Shown piece after piece: positions 52,426 through 64,000 of a stretch of 64,000 nucleotides of DNA. This stretch comes from Fistulifera solaris (lineage: Eukaryota > Bacillariophyta > Bacillariophyceae > Naviculales > Stauroneidaceae): positions 310,001-374,000 of the forward strand of contig AP026176.1 of assembly GCA_030295235.1 (NCBI GenBank), written 5' to 3'. Both the position numbers and the translations under genes were made by a program. The notes under the pieces were generated by a model that was not told the DNA's origin, did not search any database, and worked only from the letters and a program-made list of their open reading frames with translations. Each line of letters opens with the position of its first letter. Position 1 is the first letter of the stretch.

Positions 52426-55174
52426 ATGACTACAACGATGGAACCTGATATCGAACAGCCTGGCACGATGATGAAGACGACTCCCGAAGTTGAGACCAAG
52501 CCCACCAAAGAAGAAGAGGAAGACGCGGCCCGCAAGACCCTTGTTCGCAACCGTGCCCGAGTTTCCGTATTGCGATACATGCTGGGATTCCCCAAAACGT
52601 CCTTGACCTTCTTTCTCTTCATCATGTGCTTCGTGCTTCCCATCTCCCGTCCCTACGAGTCCGTGCAACAACCGATGCAAGACTTGGGTCTTTTGGTGCA
52701 ACACGAAGCCGCCCGCGCCAACGAATCCTACTTTGAGCAGTATGCCGCGCAAATCATCAACATGACCCAGACGGCCGTGAAAGCGAAACAGCAACTGCAA
52801 GCCGACCGCACGTACAATCAAGATTTGGTCGAGAAAGCCAAAGTCCTCGAACAAGCGACTTGGGAGCAATTGAAATCCAGTCGTCGATTGTTGCAACAAG
52901 TGTGGCTCCTCGAGAATACTACGACCGCTTTTGTTCGCAACGATACTTGCTCCGCCGCCGACGTGAGAGACTTGATGCGACGTGTGTATGGCAACCAAGA
53001 AGATGCTTTCAATGTGAGAGAAGCCGTGTTGAAGGCCTTGGAGCAATTCGTTCAGACAAGTAAGGCAACGATTCGGCATGTCACGGATTACACAAAGGAC
53101 CGCACGCAGTACGATTACGATTACTTTATCGGCCTCAAGATGGTGCCCGCCCTTAATCTGATTCAGTCGATCAACGCACCCGATCTGGACTTTTCCGTCC
53201 ACCAAATGGACTTATTACTCAAACTGGAGGTTTTGATTCAAGACTTACTGGGTCCCTTCAACGAGTTTTACATTCGCTTGGACATGTACAAGGCGCACAT
53301 CAATGGTTTGTCCGTCTCGGTGACCAACTTTCATCTTTATGCACTCGATTTGTATGCTCGACTGCAGATGAGCGCGGACTGGGTCAAGGACTTTCTTCCC
53401 AACGGCGCACCTTTGCCAAAGTTTCTGGATTTGAAAGGGTTGGCTTTGCCCGATTCCTTTTGCCGGAAATGGATTTGCCATCCTTCTCGACTCCACTGCC
53501 TAACATGACCGCGGTCAAGCTGGACTTTAGCAACCGCGTGCTGATCATTATCGCCCACTTCTTGGAGGAACTGGCACGCAAGGCCTCGGAAGAGACACAA
53601 GAAGCGATTCGAATTGCTTTGGAAGCTTTGAAAGAACTATTGACACTGGAAGATTATCACCCTCCGCAATATGAAAGTCTGCAAGGCGGAAGTCTCGATG
53701 ATGTGAATGCCCAATTGGAAAAGGACGGACGAAATGTGCTCGAAGAATCACGAAAGGCTTTATTGGGTATCTTTGCGTCACTAGAATACGAACGAGATAA
53801 AGTGCCGCGCCCCGACTTGTCCCTTGAAGATGATTTTGAAGACGAAAACTTTAGTGACGATGATGAGTCACTGTTTGATTGGATGGCTGTGGAACTGCCC
53901 ACCATTTCGCTCCCATTCCTGGCTTGGTTGGTCGCGTTTCTTATCAGCTGGCAACTGCTCGTGGATGCTATCATTCAGTTCATCCGGTTTTGGCGTTTGC
54001 AAAGAAGTGGGAAGACTGGGCAGTACCCAAGCTTCCGGACGTAAACCTTGCCAGTACTCCCAGCCCTGGCCCGGAAGAAGAGAAGAAGCCGTCGGCCATG
54101 TCTCAGAATGGACGCGCTTTGATGGAGAACTGCACGTTTGGTACCTGGATATTCCTTGTACTTGGACTATTGTTCTTGGTGGCCCTGGCTATTTACGTTC
54201 CTACCGTGAAATCCCAGTGCATTGACTCTCAGGAAGGAACATTCATGGCTCGCAGGTTCTTAGGTCCCAACTACGTCAACGAAGCCAACCGAAAGGGATC
54301 GGCCCGTGCCGGTGTATTGCGCGCCAACATTCGCAAGGAGAAGAGAAACCTGTGTGAATATATCTATGACAATGGAAAGCGATACGAAAAGATGCTGTAC
54401 GAAGCTCATCAAGCCGCTGTCAAAGCACACATTAATCTCCTTTTGGACGCACAGTACGAACGCCAACTGGTGCAGCGTTGTGTCGACGTGCCGAAATTGG
54501 ATGAGCACATGACATCTGCGTGCTGTGGATTGAAGGGACACTACGACTTTGACTACAAGACAGAGCAAAGCAACCAGGTCTGCTCCGTTGACCAACAGAA
54601 AGGTGATTGCCCCATGGATGCGCAAAGCGACCCGATGTCTCCCTTCCGAACTCTGAGCGAATACCTTGGACACCCCGTGTTTGATCAATTTGACGCAAGT
54701 CAGTGGACTTTGATGGAGACAGATATTGACTACTGTGACGTTCTTGACGGCCTAGGGAAACTGGAACTTAACGCAATCGATGAAGAGCTTATCCTGGACC
54801 TTTCTATCGAAGCCTTCTGCAAAACTGAAGTGTGGTTCATTCAAGTACTGGTGGGAGGTGCGGTGCTGATTGTGTTTGCCCTAATCATGCACTTGAAGTG
54901 CGACTTGTTCTTTGATGGCACCAAGCGAGTCTATTGGCGACAGCTGTCCGCCGAAAGCACCGTCAAATGCTACGCCGATGTACGAGAAGATGGTAGCTTT
55001 TCGGTCAAGGTGAACATGTACGAACGAGCGGAACGCATCCGCGCGGCATTGAAGTCTTATGAATTTATTGGAAAATGCAAATTGCGACTGGCGGCCTTCC
55101 TGCTCGTGTTCGAAATCGTATTGGCGTGCCTGCTAAAACATTTCCTAAGGAAGTGGTTTGGTGAATACGTCTAG
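52426..55174 (+). CDS. Large polytopic membrane protein, unknown family (two apparent frameshifts)
   Basis: 916 aa if the T4 runs at 53458-53461 and 53988-53991 each gain one base; otherwise it falls in three overlapping frames. The cytosolic acidic N-terminus is followed by TM1 (LTFFLFIMCFVLPI), a long helical ectodomain with heptad-like stretches (about 330 residues), a very acidic DDFEDENFSDDDES and TM2 (PFLAWLVAFLISWQLLV). TM3 (TWIFLVLGLLFLVALAIYV), a second Cys-bearing ectodomain (CCGLKGHYDFDY, DYCDVLDG), TM4 (VLVGGAVLIVFALIM) and TM5 complete it. Two large extracellular coiled-coil loops recall prominin or Tweety architecture, but no signature is found. Confidence 0.65.
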
Positions 55175-55577
55175 ATGAGTGGTTTCGCTGGCCTATGATA
55201 AAGAAATGAAAAGAAAGAAAAGAATAAAAGAGAAACATAAAATAAACAGAAAAACTGTAAAAAAACTTAGTGCCTTTGTAGGCTTTGATTATAATGCGTG
55301 CTCTCCGTATATTACTAGAATTCTTTAGCTGTAAGCTAACTCGCCTTAGCGTTGCCGCAGTGTTTCAAGTCGCGTTACGAGGGTAAGACCTTCTGGACAA
55401 TGAAGAAGACGTTTCCTCAATCCGACCGGTACTAATGATTGCATCCGCGAAAATGAAGAGGATGCAACGCGACGAAGTCACACCCGTTTTTAACGCTGAA
55501 AGGCAACGTTAAAGCTTAAAGCGGTTGTTGCTTCCCTCTCCCTGCAGTATTTATTGAATTCAGTAGAATAAGAAGAA
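55175..55577. other. Intergenic, promoter side of the MIC19-like gene
   Basis: A-rich AAAGAAA tract at 55200-55265 after the membrane-protein stop; no gene recognised. Confidence 0.4.
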
Positions 55578-56152
55578 ATGGGGCAATCCAGTTCTACGGC
55601 GAACTCTGTCAATCAAGAGAACCTGGTTTCGGGAGTGTCGTTAGACCCCGAATTAGAAGGTGCGACTCGAAACTTGTTTTGCGCCAGACGTAGTTACGTC
55701 TATCATACAAACTCACTTTTACGATAGAAGCAATTGTTCGTGACTTTTCCAATCAATCATTACAGGAAGAATGGGATAAATTCCGTCGTGAAGTCATCAT
55801 TCGTCGGAACGAACGACTGGAGATGCGGAATGCCGCTTTGCTGGAAGCCCAGCAACGTCAACAAGCAAATCATGCGGCGTTGCAAGAACGATTGACGGCC
55901 CTCCACGAACGACGCGATCAATTGCTGGCGACCTTTGCCGATGAGTCCGTGTCCATTCGTTACGATATTCAACGATTAGAGGAAAAGTATTTGGGAGTGG
56001 CGGAACAAACACCTCCGGTGGATTATTGTTTGGGAGAACGGGCCCATTGGATCGATTGCTCGAAAAAGTACGGAACCGATATGCGTCCCTGTTCAGATTA
56101 TTTAGCAGCGTTAGAGAGGTGTGTGAATCGAACGATTACGGAATCAGTTTAG
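55578..56152 (+). CDS. CHCH-domain protein, MIC19/CHCHD3-like
   Basis: Exon 1 starts at ATG 55578 with MGQSSS, an N-myristoylation-type sequence as in MIC19. Exon 2 gives EEWDKFRREVIIRRNERL, a Gln/Arg coiled coil, and a C-terminal CHCH domain with CLGERAHWIDC and CSDYLAALERC, a clean twin CX9C pair. About 154 aa if the donor at 55660 joins the AAG acceptor before 55770; an alternative donor further downstream with the CAG acceptor at 55765 also keeps frame. MIC19 is a MICOS subunit at mitochondrial cristae junctions; the function is inferred from architecture. Confidence 0.75.
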
Positions 56153-56274
56153 ACGCAATTCTACTGAAATAATAGAGGAAGCGCACGAAACTGCAATACA
56201 GAGGACCACTGTTAGTTCTTTAGCAGTTATTAAAGTCTTTCTAAACTTTAGCTATTATCATAAATTGAATCATA

Positions 56275-59200
56275 TCACCTACGTTCTTTACCGCGAGACC
56301 TGACATTGCCTCGTCTTCGTCCGCCATCGTCGTTTCCGCGTTGCGGTGCTTCCTCTCCCGGCTCCAATTGAGACCGAGCTCGTTTGTTGGAACTATCTGG
56401 CTCGGACGGGGATGGAGGTCGACTGCGTTTGGCGCCACTGACGTTGTTTCGACTCGAGTCGCCACCCGTACGCGGACGGCGGTTATCGTCCTCGCGCCTG
56501 GGTGCTCGTCCCATGGAGGAGTAATTTCCGGCCCCCGCATAGCGCCCGTCACTACGTCCGGTCGAAGGCGCATTGGGTGGTGGAGCACCACGACCTCTCC
56601 ATTCCTCCCCACGTCGATTCTCGTTGCTCTCGTAAGACCTCGGAGTCACCCGACGATCACCAGGACGACCACGCCATTCGCCAATCTCCTCACTAATCTT
56701 TTCGGATTCGCGTTTCATCTCTTCCATCTGCTCCTCGGCTTTCTTTTGTCGGGCTGCCGCATCGGCCTGTTCCTTCTCTTGGCGAGCCTGGACGGTAGCC
56801 GCATCTTCTTCTTTCCATACACCATCATCCCGTGCTTTCACAAGTTGCATGCTGTAGGCTTGTGCGGCCGCGCGAATGTCGGCCAATGTGTTGTTTTCAC
56901 TTTGCAAAGGCTCCAGCGCGGTCAACAATTTGTTGCCCGTTTTCGGTCGAGTCGGGTACACGTCAATCATGCGCGACAAAACTATCAGGCAGCACCGTTT
57001 GTGCATGTACTCTTTCGATTGCAAAGCGCCGATACTGGTTGCGCCGATGGAAGCATGCCATTTGTTGTAAAATCGCTCGTAAACATCTGAAGTAACCTCT
57101 CTGCTCAATGAGCGATGATCTTCTTCACCATCTTCCTGACCACCGGCTTCTTGTTCTCCTTTCGAAGAGAATATAGGATCGTTTGCCGCAACAAAGGAGC
57201 CCGGCTTGCCACCTACTTCATTCACAAAAGCATTGTCATCGTAGCGCCAATGGCTGAGTAATTCCCAAGTATCCCGCAAAAGATAGACACATTCGCCGCT
57301 TCGCCTTCTGTCAAACCGTACAAAGAGCGCGAAAAAGCAATAATCGCACAGTCATAAAAGGCTAATGTGTTGAATCCAGGAGTGTCCATCTCGTGTAACA
57401 GCTGAATGAATCGGGCACAATACATGGCATCGTCAGGACCTTGCATGCATCGCGGATAAATACACCTTGTGAAAAAGGTCGCCATCGACTCTTTGGATGA
57501 AGTTGTCGACGGAAAAAATGAATCTTTTCTCTGTTCAATTATCTTTCGGATAGAATCAACGTGACTGGCTTGGGCCACCATATCTTCCGAAAGATCGGCG
57601 CTGGTATTCTTTACACGTTCTAACTCAGTCGCGTCGCTGCTTGCCGTGTTCTTCGCATTCGAAAGGCGTTCGACTTCTTTGTCCAGTCGAGAAATTTCAG
57701 AGTTATAGACGTCTTCAGGGCAAAATAGATCGTACAACGAGTGCGAGTAAAATGTTTCAAAAAGCATCGAAGATATGTCAGACCACGTTTCCGGCGGTAA
57801 CATTCCTTCGAGCGACTTGCGATTCTCATCGGTAGATATAAAAGGCGAGAGAGTATCCTTGATGGAAATATGTTTTCTACCAAGTTCCATGCGCTCAGCA
57901 GCCTGCAACAAGGGCCGACATAGCAGCCAAGCCGACGCAATGTCCATCATGTAAGTGTTGTGGAGCTCTGCCAGTGAGGGGAGAGACCGTGCATAGTGCG
58001 AAATAGCTGCGTCTTTGTCGTCCGTCGGATTTGTCAGAAAATCAAGCAGAATTGCTATTGTCACCTGGCATGTATCGTACAAGTTTCCAATCAATTTGAC
58101 GGGCTTGGGTCTATCACTGTTTTCATAAACGATCTGGTTTCGCACTTGCGACAAGAGAATGAGAAGAATAACACCCATATCCTGTTCCTGCAGAATGTTC
58201 CGGATTTGCTGTGATGATCGTAAGTTAAACGACCCACTAACGTGAACACCAAAGGACATGGTCTCACGCTTCAGCAACGTTGAACCAGCCCTGCCTTCCA
58301 CTTGCGTCGCTGAGAGACTTGCGGCCGGAGCATAATCGGCAAACGACCATCCACCTGACGTCTTCAAAAGAGTCCTTAGCACCCCTAGTTCCATTACGTG
58401 CCCCTCTTTCAATCTATGCATCAGATAACCGAAAATTCCTCGGCATTCAATAGCTGGAAAGCGTTTATAAAACTCTCCCGTAAAGGACTCGAGGGACTGT
58501 AACCACTGAGATACATTCACGCCATCCTCTTTCAGACGACTCCTATTCACATCCAACCCTCCACCTGAGCTCCCCGAAAGCCTGCTTAAGATACAGAAAC
58601 CCAAAACATCCAGTGAAAGTGGAGCAACATACATCAACGCATCCACCATTACACCGACCAGATTGTCGTAGGATTCAATCTGATTTAATATGGTAGTGAA
58701 GACCACCAAAGGTTGGCTGAAACAAACTTGCGCAATGGATCGACTAATATCACGGTACGTGTCCTTCGAGAGCCGCTTGAGAGAATATCGAGCGGATTTT
58801 CCGGCCTCCAACTCACCACGAATCAGCCAAAGAGGCTTCGTCTTGTGTTCTCTCAATGCCGCTTTCTCCAATCCCTTACCTCTCCAGGCTGCGTATATTT
58901 GATACCTACGACGATAGGGTATTTCTTGCAACACGCCCCATACATCATGCGAAATGGCCGGGTTGGAGGGAAACAAACTCAAACTGGGCAACAAGAATTT
59001 TTGCAGAAAGCGATCCAACATTTCCGTGTCATACTCCTTCTTGTTTTCGCGAAGGCACAATGCCAGAACTCGACACAGCTGGCTGTACAAAGTCGGGTCA
59101 TACTGAATACAACCCGATTCGGCAATGCGAAAAAGCGGCTTCATGACATGACCGAGCACATAGTCAATTTCATATCCAGCGGTGTCAACATGCTCTAGAT

Positions 59201-60287
59201 TCCACGGAGGCAAAATTCGTTGAGACGCTTGAATCCACCAATCTTGCTTTCGCAATGAGGCACATGCCGCCACACCCAGATCTTTGGGAAAGAGAGTAAA
59301 CAACTGCGACCACTGCTGATCTTCCAACAGCGACCAACTTTCTTCGTAATCCATGATGTAGGGTAGCCATTGCACCGCTAGTTCCTGCGCCAATGTCGAA
59401 AGATCGACAGTATTCTTATTTTGCTTGTTTTCGGCCGTCCCGGACAAACTCACTTTACTCAACGCTTTGAGTTCCTCCAGATCCTGCTGATATTTCCTTT
59501 GATACAATTCCTCCAAAGTCTGATCTTGTTCGGGACCCCACAAATACGACCACATTTGTTCCATCGGTAACAGCCTTGCTGCAGGAATCAATTGCTGCGT
59601 CAACCACGCCATACATTTCAATAATGCCGGTCGTTGGGGACTTTGTTGGAGTTGAAAGTGTAACAAGGGCGCTAACTTGTTGGTCGGAGCCGCATCTTGT
59701 AACAGAGGCAACAATTCGTCGCGGCGTTCTTCACTTTCAGAAAGAACATGCAAACACAAATCCAAACACCGATTGGGATCCAAATGAAAGGTGGCCATGA
59801 TCGTCCGACTGGCCTCGACATTCGGATGAGACGAAGTAAGTAGCGCGAGATATTTGGCGTATCCTTCCGATTCTTCCGCCAACAAATTGTATTTCTGTTG
59901 CTTGTAAAAGGTGGAAGTATTGTACAGACGTATCTTTTTGAAAAAGGCTTCCGTGTTGATATTCGGCGGTAAAAGACCGGCTTGTTCCAGTAACGACGGA
60001 TCCAATGTGGTGAATAGATAGGAGGATTCCGTGGATAACAATTGCAGACACGCGGTCCACAGCGACGACGAAGGAGAGTCCGATTGTAAGGAAGACAGCA
60101 ACCATATCACATCCGCGGTTGACATCATCAACTGTTGTTTCGTCTGCTCATTTCCTGCCAATAAGGCCTCTTTCAACAGATTCAAAATCTCCTGTTCCGA
60201 GGCGGTGCTCTGCAAACACGCCAAGAGGGTGCCATTTAATTGATCGCGATCTTGTTCGAGTAATTCGGAAACGGTAGGAAGTGTCAT
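56275..60287 (-). CDS. THOC2: THO complex subunit 2 (THOC2/Tho2), one apparent frameshift
   Basis: Scaffold of the nuclear THO/TREX complex coupling transcription to mRNA export. 1337 aa if the A4 run at 57278-57281 gains one base; otherwise it splits after FDCAII...NVSIF and before LRDTWELLSHWRY. Signature regions are the helical N-terminus, LDPNRCLDLCLHVLSESEE, ESYDNLVGVMVDALMYVAPLS before LDVLGFCIL, SFNLRSSQQIRNILQEQDMGVILL and FMRCIYPR-like FFTRCIYPRCMQGPDDAMYC. The last 150 residues are Arg/Gly/Ser-rich (RSRPPSPSEP, GGRRRGNVRSRGKERR), as in other THOC2 tails. Single exon apart from the shift. Confidence 0.85.
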
Positions 60288-60978
60288 TGTGTAATAGAAG
60301 GTAGAATATCTTGCGATGTTGGCAGATGGTATCCTTTTTAGTTACACAATAATGGCATCGGAAGACATGCATTGCAATAATGCGTTGCAACAATCAAATG
60401 CATCGGATCGCCTGCGGATGGACAGACAGTCGAGTTTATAGATCATAGATCATTAAGGACAGAAATAACCGTTTGCACGTAGTCGGACAAAGGTCGAAAC
60501 GGTCCTGTCCCGAGTACTGTCACGCTGATACTAAAAAGCGTTCGCAGTTTTGTCCGAACTACGTAATTCGGAAGTCGTTCGCATTCCACAGTTCTCTATG
60601 GCAATTTCGTGAAAACACGATCCACGAAGATTCTTTACGAGCTGGTTGGTTGAAGTTCACCTCATAGCCAATAGTACCGGCATTCGAACAAAAGAACATT
60701 GAAGTTTGCCAAATGTTCGCCGCGGCTCTTGGATCGTGTTGTTTTTTACTCTTTTTTTGATACAGAAAAAGGGGATCGTATTCCCGTCCACTGGACACGT
60801 GAACACACATCATCCTTCGAAGAATGAAACATTCGATCTTCCTTGACCTACAACCCATCACGACAAACAAAAAGGGAACTCGTTTCGTTGGTCAACCATA
60901 CATACAAAATACACCTCATCAACCAAGCGAGCTGCATTTCAACAATAGTATCAAAGTAGCAACAAGAGAAAAAGCAAA
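60288..60978. other. Divergent intergenic region (THOC2 / HSF)
   Basis: Should hold both promoters. No gene or RNA recognised; no perfect HSE array noticed. Confidence 0.45.
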
Positions 60979-61789
60979 ATGGCAGACATCATGATGAAGC
61001 GATCGAAACAAGATTCGAATAATGGTACGTCGCTTGGATTCGAACCATTGGAAGGAAACGTTTTGCCCCGTCTCACAATGTCGTGCTGCAGTCAACCAAC
61101 ACGGCGTCGCCGAATTAGATGGCAAGATCAGTACTACGAGTCGCGCGAAAAGCAACGAAACCTTTCCCGAGAAATTGGCCGAAACGATGCGATCTCCGCA
61201 CGTCCAAGACGTTCTTTGGTGGAATAGGGAAGGCACGGTCTTTTGCCTTTTGCCACGACAGTTTACCAAGCTACAAAATATCTTTCAAGGAACCAAATTG
61301 GAGTCGTTTCAACGCAAAATGAAACGATGGGGTTTTGAACGGTGTTTTGATACATCCTTTCCGCGAGGGGCCTTGGTGTATCATCATCCGTTCTTTCAAC
61401 GCGATCGACCGGAATTGATGAAACAAATGTCGGCGGGAATGAAGAAATTGACGGCTGTTGTGAAAAACGAGCCATCACAAACTACTGTGGTTGCACCTTC
61501 TACGACGATGGAAAGCCATTTTTACGCGCAGCCAGTACCGCAACAACTGTTAGCAACAGAACGACTACGATCTTCGATACAGCCTACTGTTCGTGATTTA
61601 TGTCGTCTCCCGACGGTTCCAAATACTACTCCTTTGGATCCGTTGTTGTTGCATTACTTGGCGAACCGATCGAATCCTGCCTTGCCTCCTCCATTGCTGA
61701 TCAACCCATCCCCCTCCGTAGATCTCAGTAACATTTCGACGCTACGATTGTTGCAATTGCGAGAATTATTGTCGAGAAACTCTAGCTAG
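60979..61789 (+). CDS. Heat-shock-factor-type transcription factor (one probable frameshift)
   Basis: HSF-type DNA-binding domain: ETFPEKLAETMRSPHVQDVL, WWNREGTVFCLLP, FTKLQNIFQGTKLESFQRKM, then KRWGFERC and ALVYHHPFFQRDRPEL. This is the winged-helix recognition region with SFQRKMKRWGF in place of the usual SFVRQLNMYGF, a typical diatom variation. The C-terminus is Pro/Leu/Asn-rich, without a clear HR-A/B coiled coil. The upstream part (MADIMMKRSKQDSNNG...) joins in frame only if the C4 run at 61066-61069 is one base shorter (269 aa); alternatively the gene starts in the downstream frame. Confidence 0.8.
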
Positions 61790-62145
61790 TTATTTCATAA
61801 AAGTAATTATTCATTTGATAGGTTTTGAAACGCTGAATAGTACGAATGAAATACAGTACGACTTATTGTTTGGCCTAGTTTAGATAACGTTCATAAACGG
61901 TCGTGGTACATAAAAGATTATAATCAATTGCTCAAAACATGTTTCCCCTATAAGTGTTTAAAATCGTACCGGGTTTACGCACCGACAACATAAACAACAA
62001 CCGCATTCGCACGGATGCGTGGACACACTGTTGACGACGATGTGATTGTTGTCTTTATGATTCGTCATGCAACAAAAGCTCATTACAGTCGCGTCTCCTT
62101 TCGTACAACAGCAACAACAACAAACACGCAGAAAAATATTAGCAG
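61790..62145. other. Intergenic between HSF and biotin ligase
   Basis: AT-rich, with a CAACAACAA tract just before the biotin ligase start. No gene seen. Confidence 0.4.
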
Positions 62146-63117
62146 ATGGTCTCGTCCTTCAACAGGTTGAAACATAACAATATACGGAAGAATCCTTCGA
62201 TCTGGCTCATGATTGTTGTTTGGGCGTCATTTTGTCCTTCCTTTTCTCGCGCATTTTCCCGAGGTAATTTGACGACTTCATCAATAATACACAAAATGTT
62301 CAACAATCGCAGCATCACTTCCGATCCTTTGCTCGAACATTTCGTCTCTCCGCATTTGCAATTCATCTATAAAACTGAGCCCGTCACGTCCACGCACGAT
62401 GAAATGCGGACCCTTCTGCTCAACCGCGAGGAGCACACGTGTGTCGCGTTGGTGGCCACGACGCAAACGACCGGACGCGGCACGCAAGGACGCGTGTGGA
62501 AAGCGGCGTCGGGGAATTTGTATCTCACCGTAGCTCTGCCGCACGTGCCCGTACCCCTAACGTTGTTGCCCCTGCAAGTCGGTATGGTCGTAGCCGAACG
62601 CGTCCAAGCCCTATTAAAGGCTTGTTCGTCGACAGCCAAAGTCACGGTCAAATGGCCGAACGATGTTTTGATTGAAGATGCCAAAGTCTCGGGATGTTTG
62701 ATTGAACACTTTACGAATGAACGGAATCTCAGTTGGTTCTTGGTGGGAATCGGTGTCAATGTCGCCGAAACGCCACCCTTACAGGATCTGCCGGGATTCC
62801 ACAAACGGGCTCCCACCAGTTTACACGAATGGTGTCCAGAAGCATCGTCGGACATGGCCTCCGTGTTGGGATTGGAGATCGCCAATGCCTTGGCGGATTG
62901 GATAATGGAGGAGAAAAATGACGGACAGCCCATTGTAGAGGAATGGAGAAAGTGGGCGGAATTTGGGAAATCCTACGAATTACGAGGGAGTGTGGTGGAT
63001 GAAGAAGGCCATGAAGGAGAAGTCGTCGTCACTGTTGATATTGAAGCCGATGGACAGTTACGAGTTCGTGATCGACAGGGCCGAGAGCGCTTACTTGTAG
63101 CCGACTACTTGGTATGA
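62146..63117 (+). CDS. Biotin-[acetyl-CoA-carboxylase] ligase, plastid-targeted
   Basis: 323 aa, single exon, intact. Attaches biotin to carboxylase BCCP domains. The N-terminus has a hydrophobic signal (WLMIVVWASFCPSFSRAFSRG) with an AF cleavage site for complex-plastid import. The catalytic domain shows STHDEMRTLL, the biotinyl-AMP loop GRGTQGRVWKAASGNLYLT, KWPNDVLIEDAKVSGCLIE and VGIGVNVAETPP, followed by the SH3-like C-terminal domain. It is shorter than human HLCS and of BirA type without a DNA-binding domain. The probable substrate is plastid acetyl-CoA carboxylase. Confidence 0.85.
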   Translation: MVSSFNRLKHNNIRKNPSIWLMIVVWASFCPSFSRAFSRGNLTTSSIIHKMFNNRSITSDPLLEHFVSPHLQFIYKTEPVTSTHDEMRTLLLNREEHTCVALVATTQTTGRGTQGRVWKAASGNLYLTVALPHVPVPLTLLPLQVGMVVAERVQALLKACSSTAKVTVKWPNDVLIEDAKVSGCLIEHFTNERNLSWFLVGIGVNVAETPPLQDLPGFHKRAPTSLHEWCPEASSDMASVLGLEIANALADWIMEEKNDGQPIVEEWRKWAEFGKSYELRGSVVDEEGHEGEVVVTVDIEADGQLRVRDRQGRERLLVADYLV

Positions 63118-63237
63118 GATTTCTATCAGGAACACAATCTGGTATGAAATATCTATCAAGGCATGTATCAAATGTAAAATTTAGACGGTTGTTTATGTTT
63201 TGGGTATCTTGGGAAAATCGATAAAAAAATGTGGCTT

Positions 63238-64000
63238 TTAAGAGCCTCGACGACGCTGGAGTCGTCGGAGATAAAGTTCGAGCAGGGCGGCTTCTTCATC
63301 GAGCGGCCCTGGCAAAGACACCAGTGGGGGCATCAAACCCAAGGCCAAATGATTTTGCTGTGCTAGTTGAAGACGAGACTCGTCTTGACGGAGCTGCTGT
63401 GCGCGGAGGAGTACTTGTAACTCTTCGTCACTCAAACTTCCCGTCAAGCCCATTACAGGTGGCCGTTCGAAGGCAGCGGCCAGTGCTGCCCTTTGAAGTG
63501 TACTTTCGTCCGCAAAACGTTGTCCTTGGAGTGACATGGCCAATAGACTCTGTGAACTTGTTGGCAATGGTTGGTTGGCGAGCAGTCGCAGTACCGATTG
63601 GTGGTCCAATTCGTTGGAAAGGACGCTGGCAAACTGAGATGTGCCAGTCGTACTGAACGTTGGTCCCACGAAAGACCGTCTCGCTTGCTCAAGGGACACG
63701 GAACTCAATGGCGCAGTGTCGGGAAGCATTCTACCGTGTGGATGCAACAAACGTCCAGCCACGGCAGGATGGGGTTCGACGCCACGTTCGCTGTGACCAA
63801 GATGAGTTGCCACCGAACGGCTGAGCAAGGCATCAGGGGTTTCGGAACTAGGTTTGTGGGAAGCCGTCCGGTCGACGGCCGTCACTGATTTCGAATCGGG
63901 TGTATTGCTTAACGATGATTCTTTGGTCTCAGATAGCCTCTTCAACTTCAACTCCTTTTTCGCTTTCTTTTCACTGCAACTTCCTTCTTTTTGTTTGCTA
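63238..64000 (-). CDS. Lys-rich protein of unknown function, 5' end beyond window
   Basis: The frame is open to the right edge (SKQKEGSCSEKKAKKELKLK upstream of the first listed residues), so the start lies outside. The visible 250 residues have a basic segment, a Ser/His/Pro-rich middle and a C-terminal helical Leu/Gln-rich part (DEELQVLLRAQQLRQDESRL; DEEAALLELYLRRLQRRRGS). It could be the C-terminal region of a nuclear factor; no domain is recognised. Confidence 0.55.
   Translation of the reverse strand, partial: SKQKEGSCSEKKAKKELKLKRLSETKESSLSNTPDSKSVTAVDRTASHKPSSETPDALLSRSVATHLGHSERGVEPHPAVAGRLLHPHGRMLPDTAPLSSVSLEQARRSFVGPTFSTTGTSQFASVLSNELDHQSVLRLLANQPLPTSSQSLLAMSLQGQRFADESTLQRAALAAAFERPPVMGLTGSLSDEELQVLLRAQQLRQDESRLQLAQQNHLALGLMPPLVSLPGPLDEEAALLELYLRRLQRRRGS

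Noticed and set aside
56341-57090. 249-codon open frame opposite the THOC2 tail
   Set aside because: Mirror of the Arg/Glu-rich THOC2 C-terminal coding sequence; no conserved motif.
1-64000. tRNA or rRNA genes
   Set aside because: No cloverleaf with a GGTTCGA-type T arm and no rRNA signature was noticed in the intergenic gaps by eye; a covariance search would be needed to exclude a divergent one.

Overview
The window is nuclear DNA of a photosynthetic stramenopile, most probably a pennate diatom. Several signs point this way. Introns are short (about 64-141 nt, GT-AG) and the genes are compact and on both strands. Several predicted proteins begin with a signal peptide followed by an AF/GF-type cleavage motif, as expected for complex-plastid targeting (one-helix LHC-like protein, NSF-like AAA protein, biotin ligase, TspO-like protein, the 3065 gene). 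There is also an HSF-type transcription factor and a Lys/Ser/Gly-rich secreted protein resembling silica-associated proteins. The species cannot be fixed from the sequence alone.

Layout. 1-7.9 kb: RGG-repeat protein (cut by the window edge), DUF4336 protein, plastid-targeted unknown, small spliced secreted protein, mevalonate kinase, Fpg/MMH DNA glycosylase. 8.3-21.1 kb: two divergent CDF cation-transporter paralogues flank a stretch that holds an AztD-like zinc-chaperone homologue with signal and GPI-like ends, a trypsin-fold pseudoprotease, threonine synthase, a one-helix protein and ribosomal protein eL22. 9.4-13.3 kb is gene-poor and carries a degenerate tandem duplication split by a truncated retroelement. 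21.5-28.8 kb: hypoxanthine/uracil-DNA glycosylase, ankyrin protein, HExxH peptidase, SETD9-like protein, membrane kinase-like protein and an unknown. 28.8-30.6 kb holds a 571-bp TIR element. 30.6-43.0 kb: GT8-like glycosyltransferase with a 19-nt exon, a basic protein, a TspO-like protein, a protein with NPLDRLT repeats, plastid AAA ATPase, silaffin-like protein and ALG12. 43.0-46.7 kb is a transposon nest. 46.7-64 kb: an acidic/basic unknown, PqiA-like membrane protein, DYRK kinase, another TIR element, a 916-residue membrane protein, MIC19-like CHCH protein, THOC2, HSF, plastid biotin ligase and a partial Lys-rich protein.

A striking property of the window is that at least a dozen conserved genes are each broken by single-base frameshifts, all at homopolymers of 4-7 bases, while the flanking frames remain perfectly conserved. 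Treating each run as one base too long or too short makes every gene length a multiple of three. I therefore read these as sequence/assembly errors, and I annotate each gene as one locus with the suspect runs listed.

Functionally, most genes are unlinked housekeeping loci. The one stretch where neighbours may share a role is 8.3-21.1 kb, where two CDF-type metal transporters and an AztD-like surface protein suggest zinc (or other divalent metal) handling.
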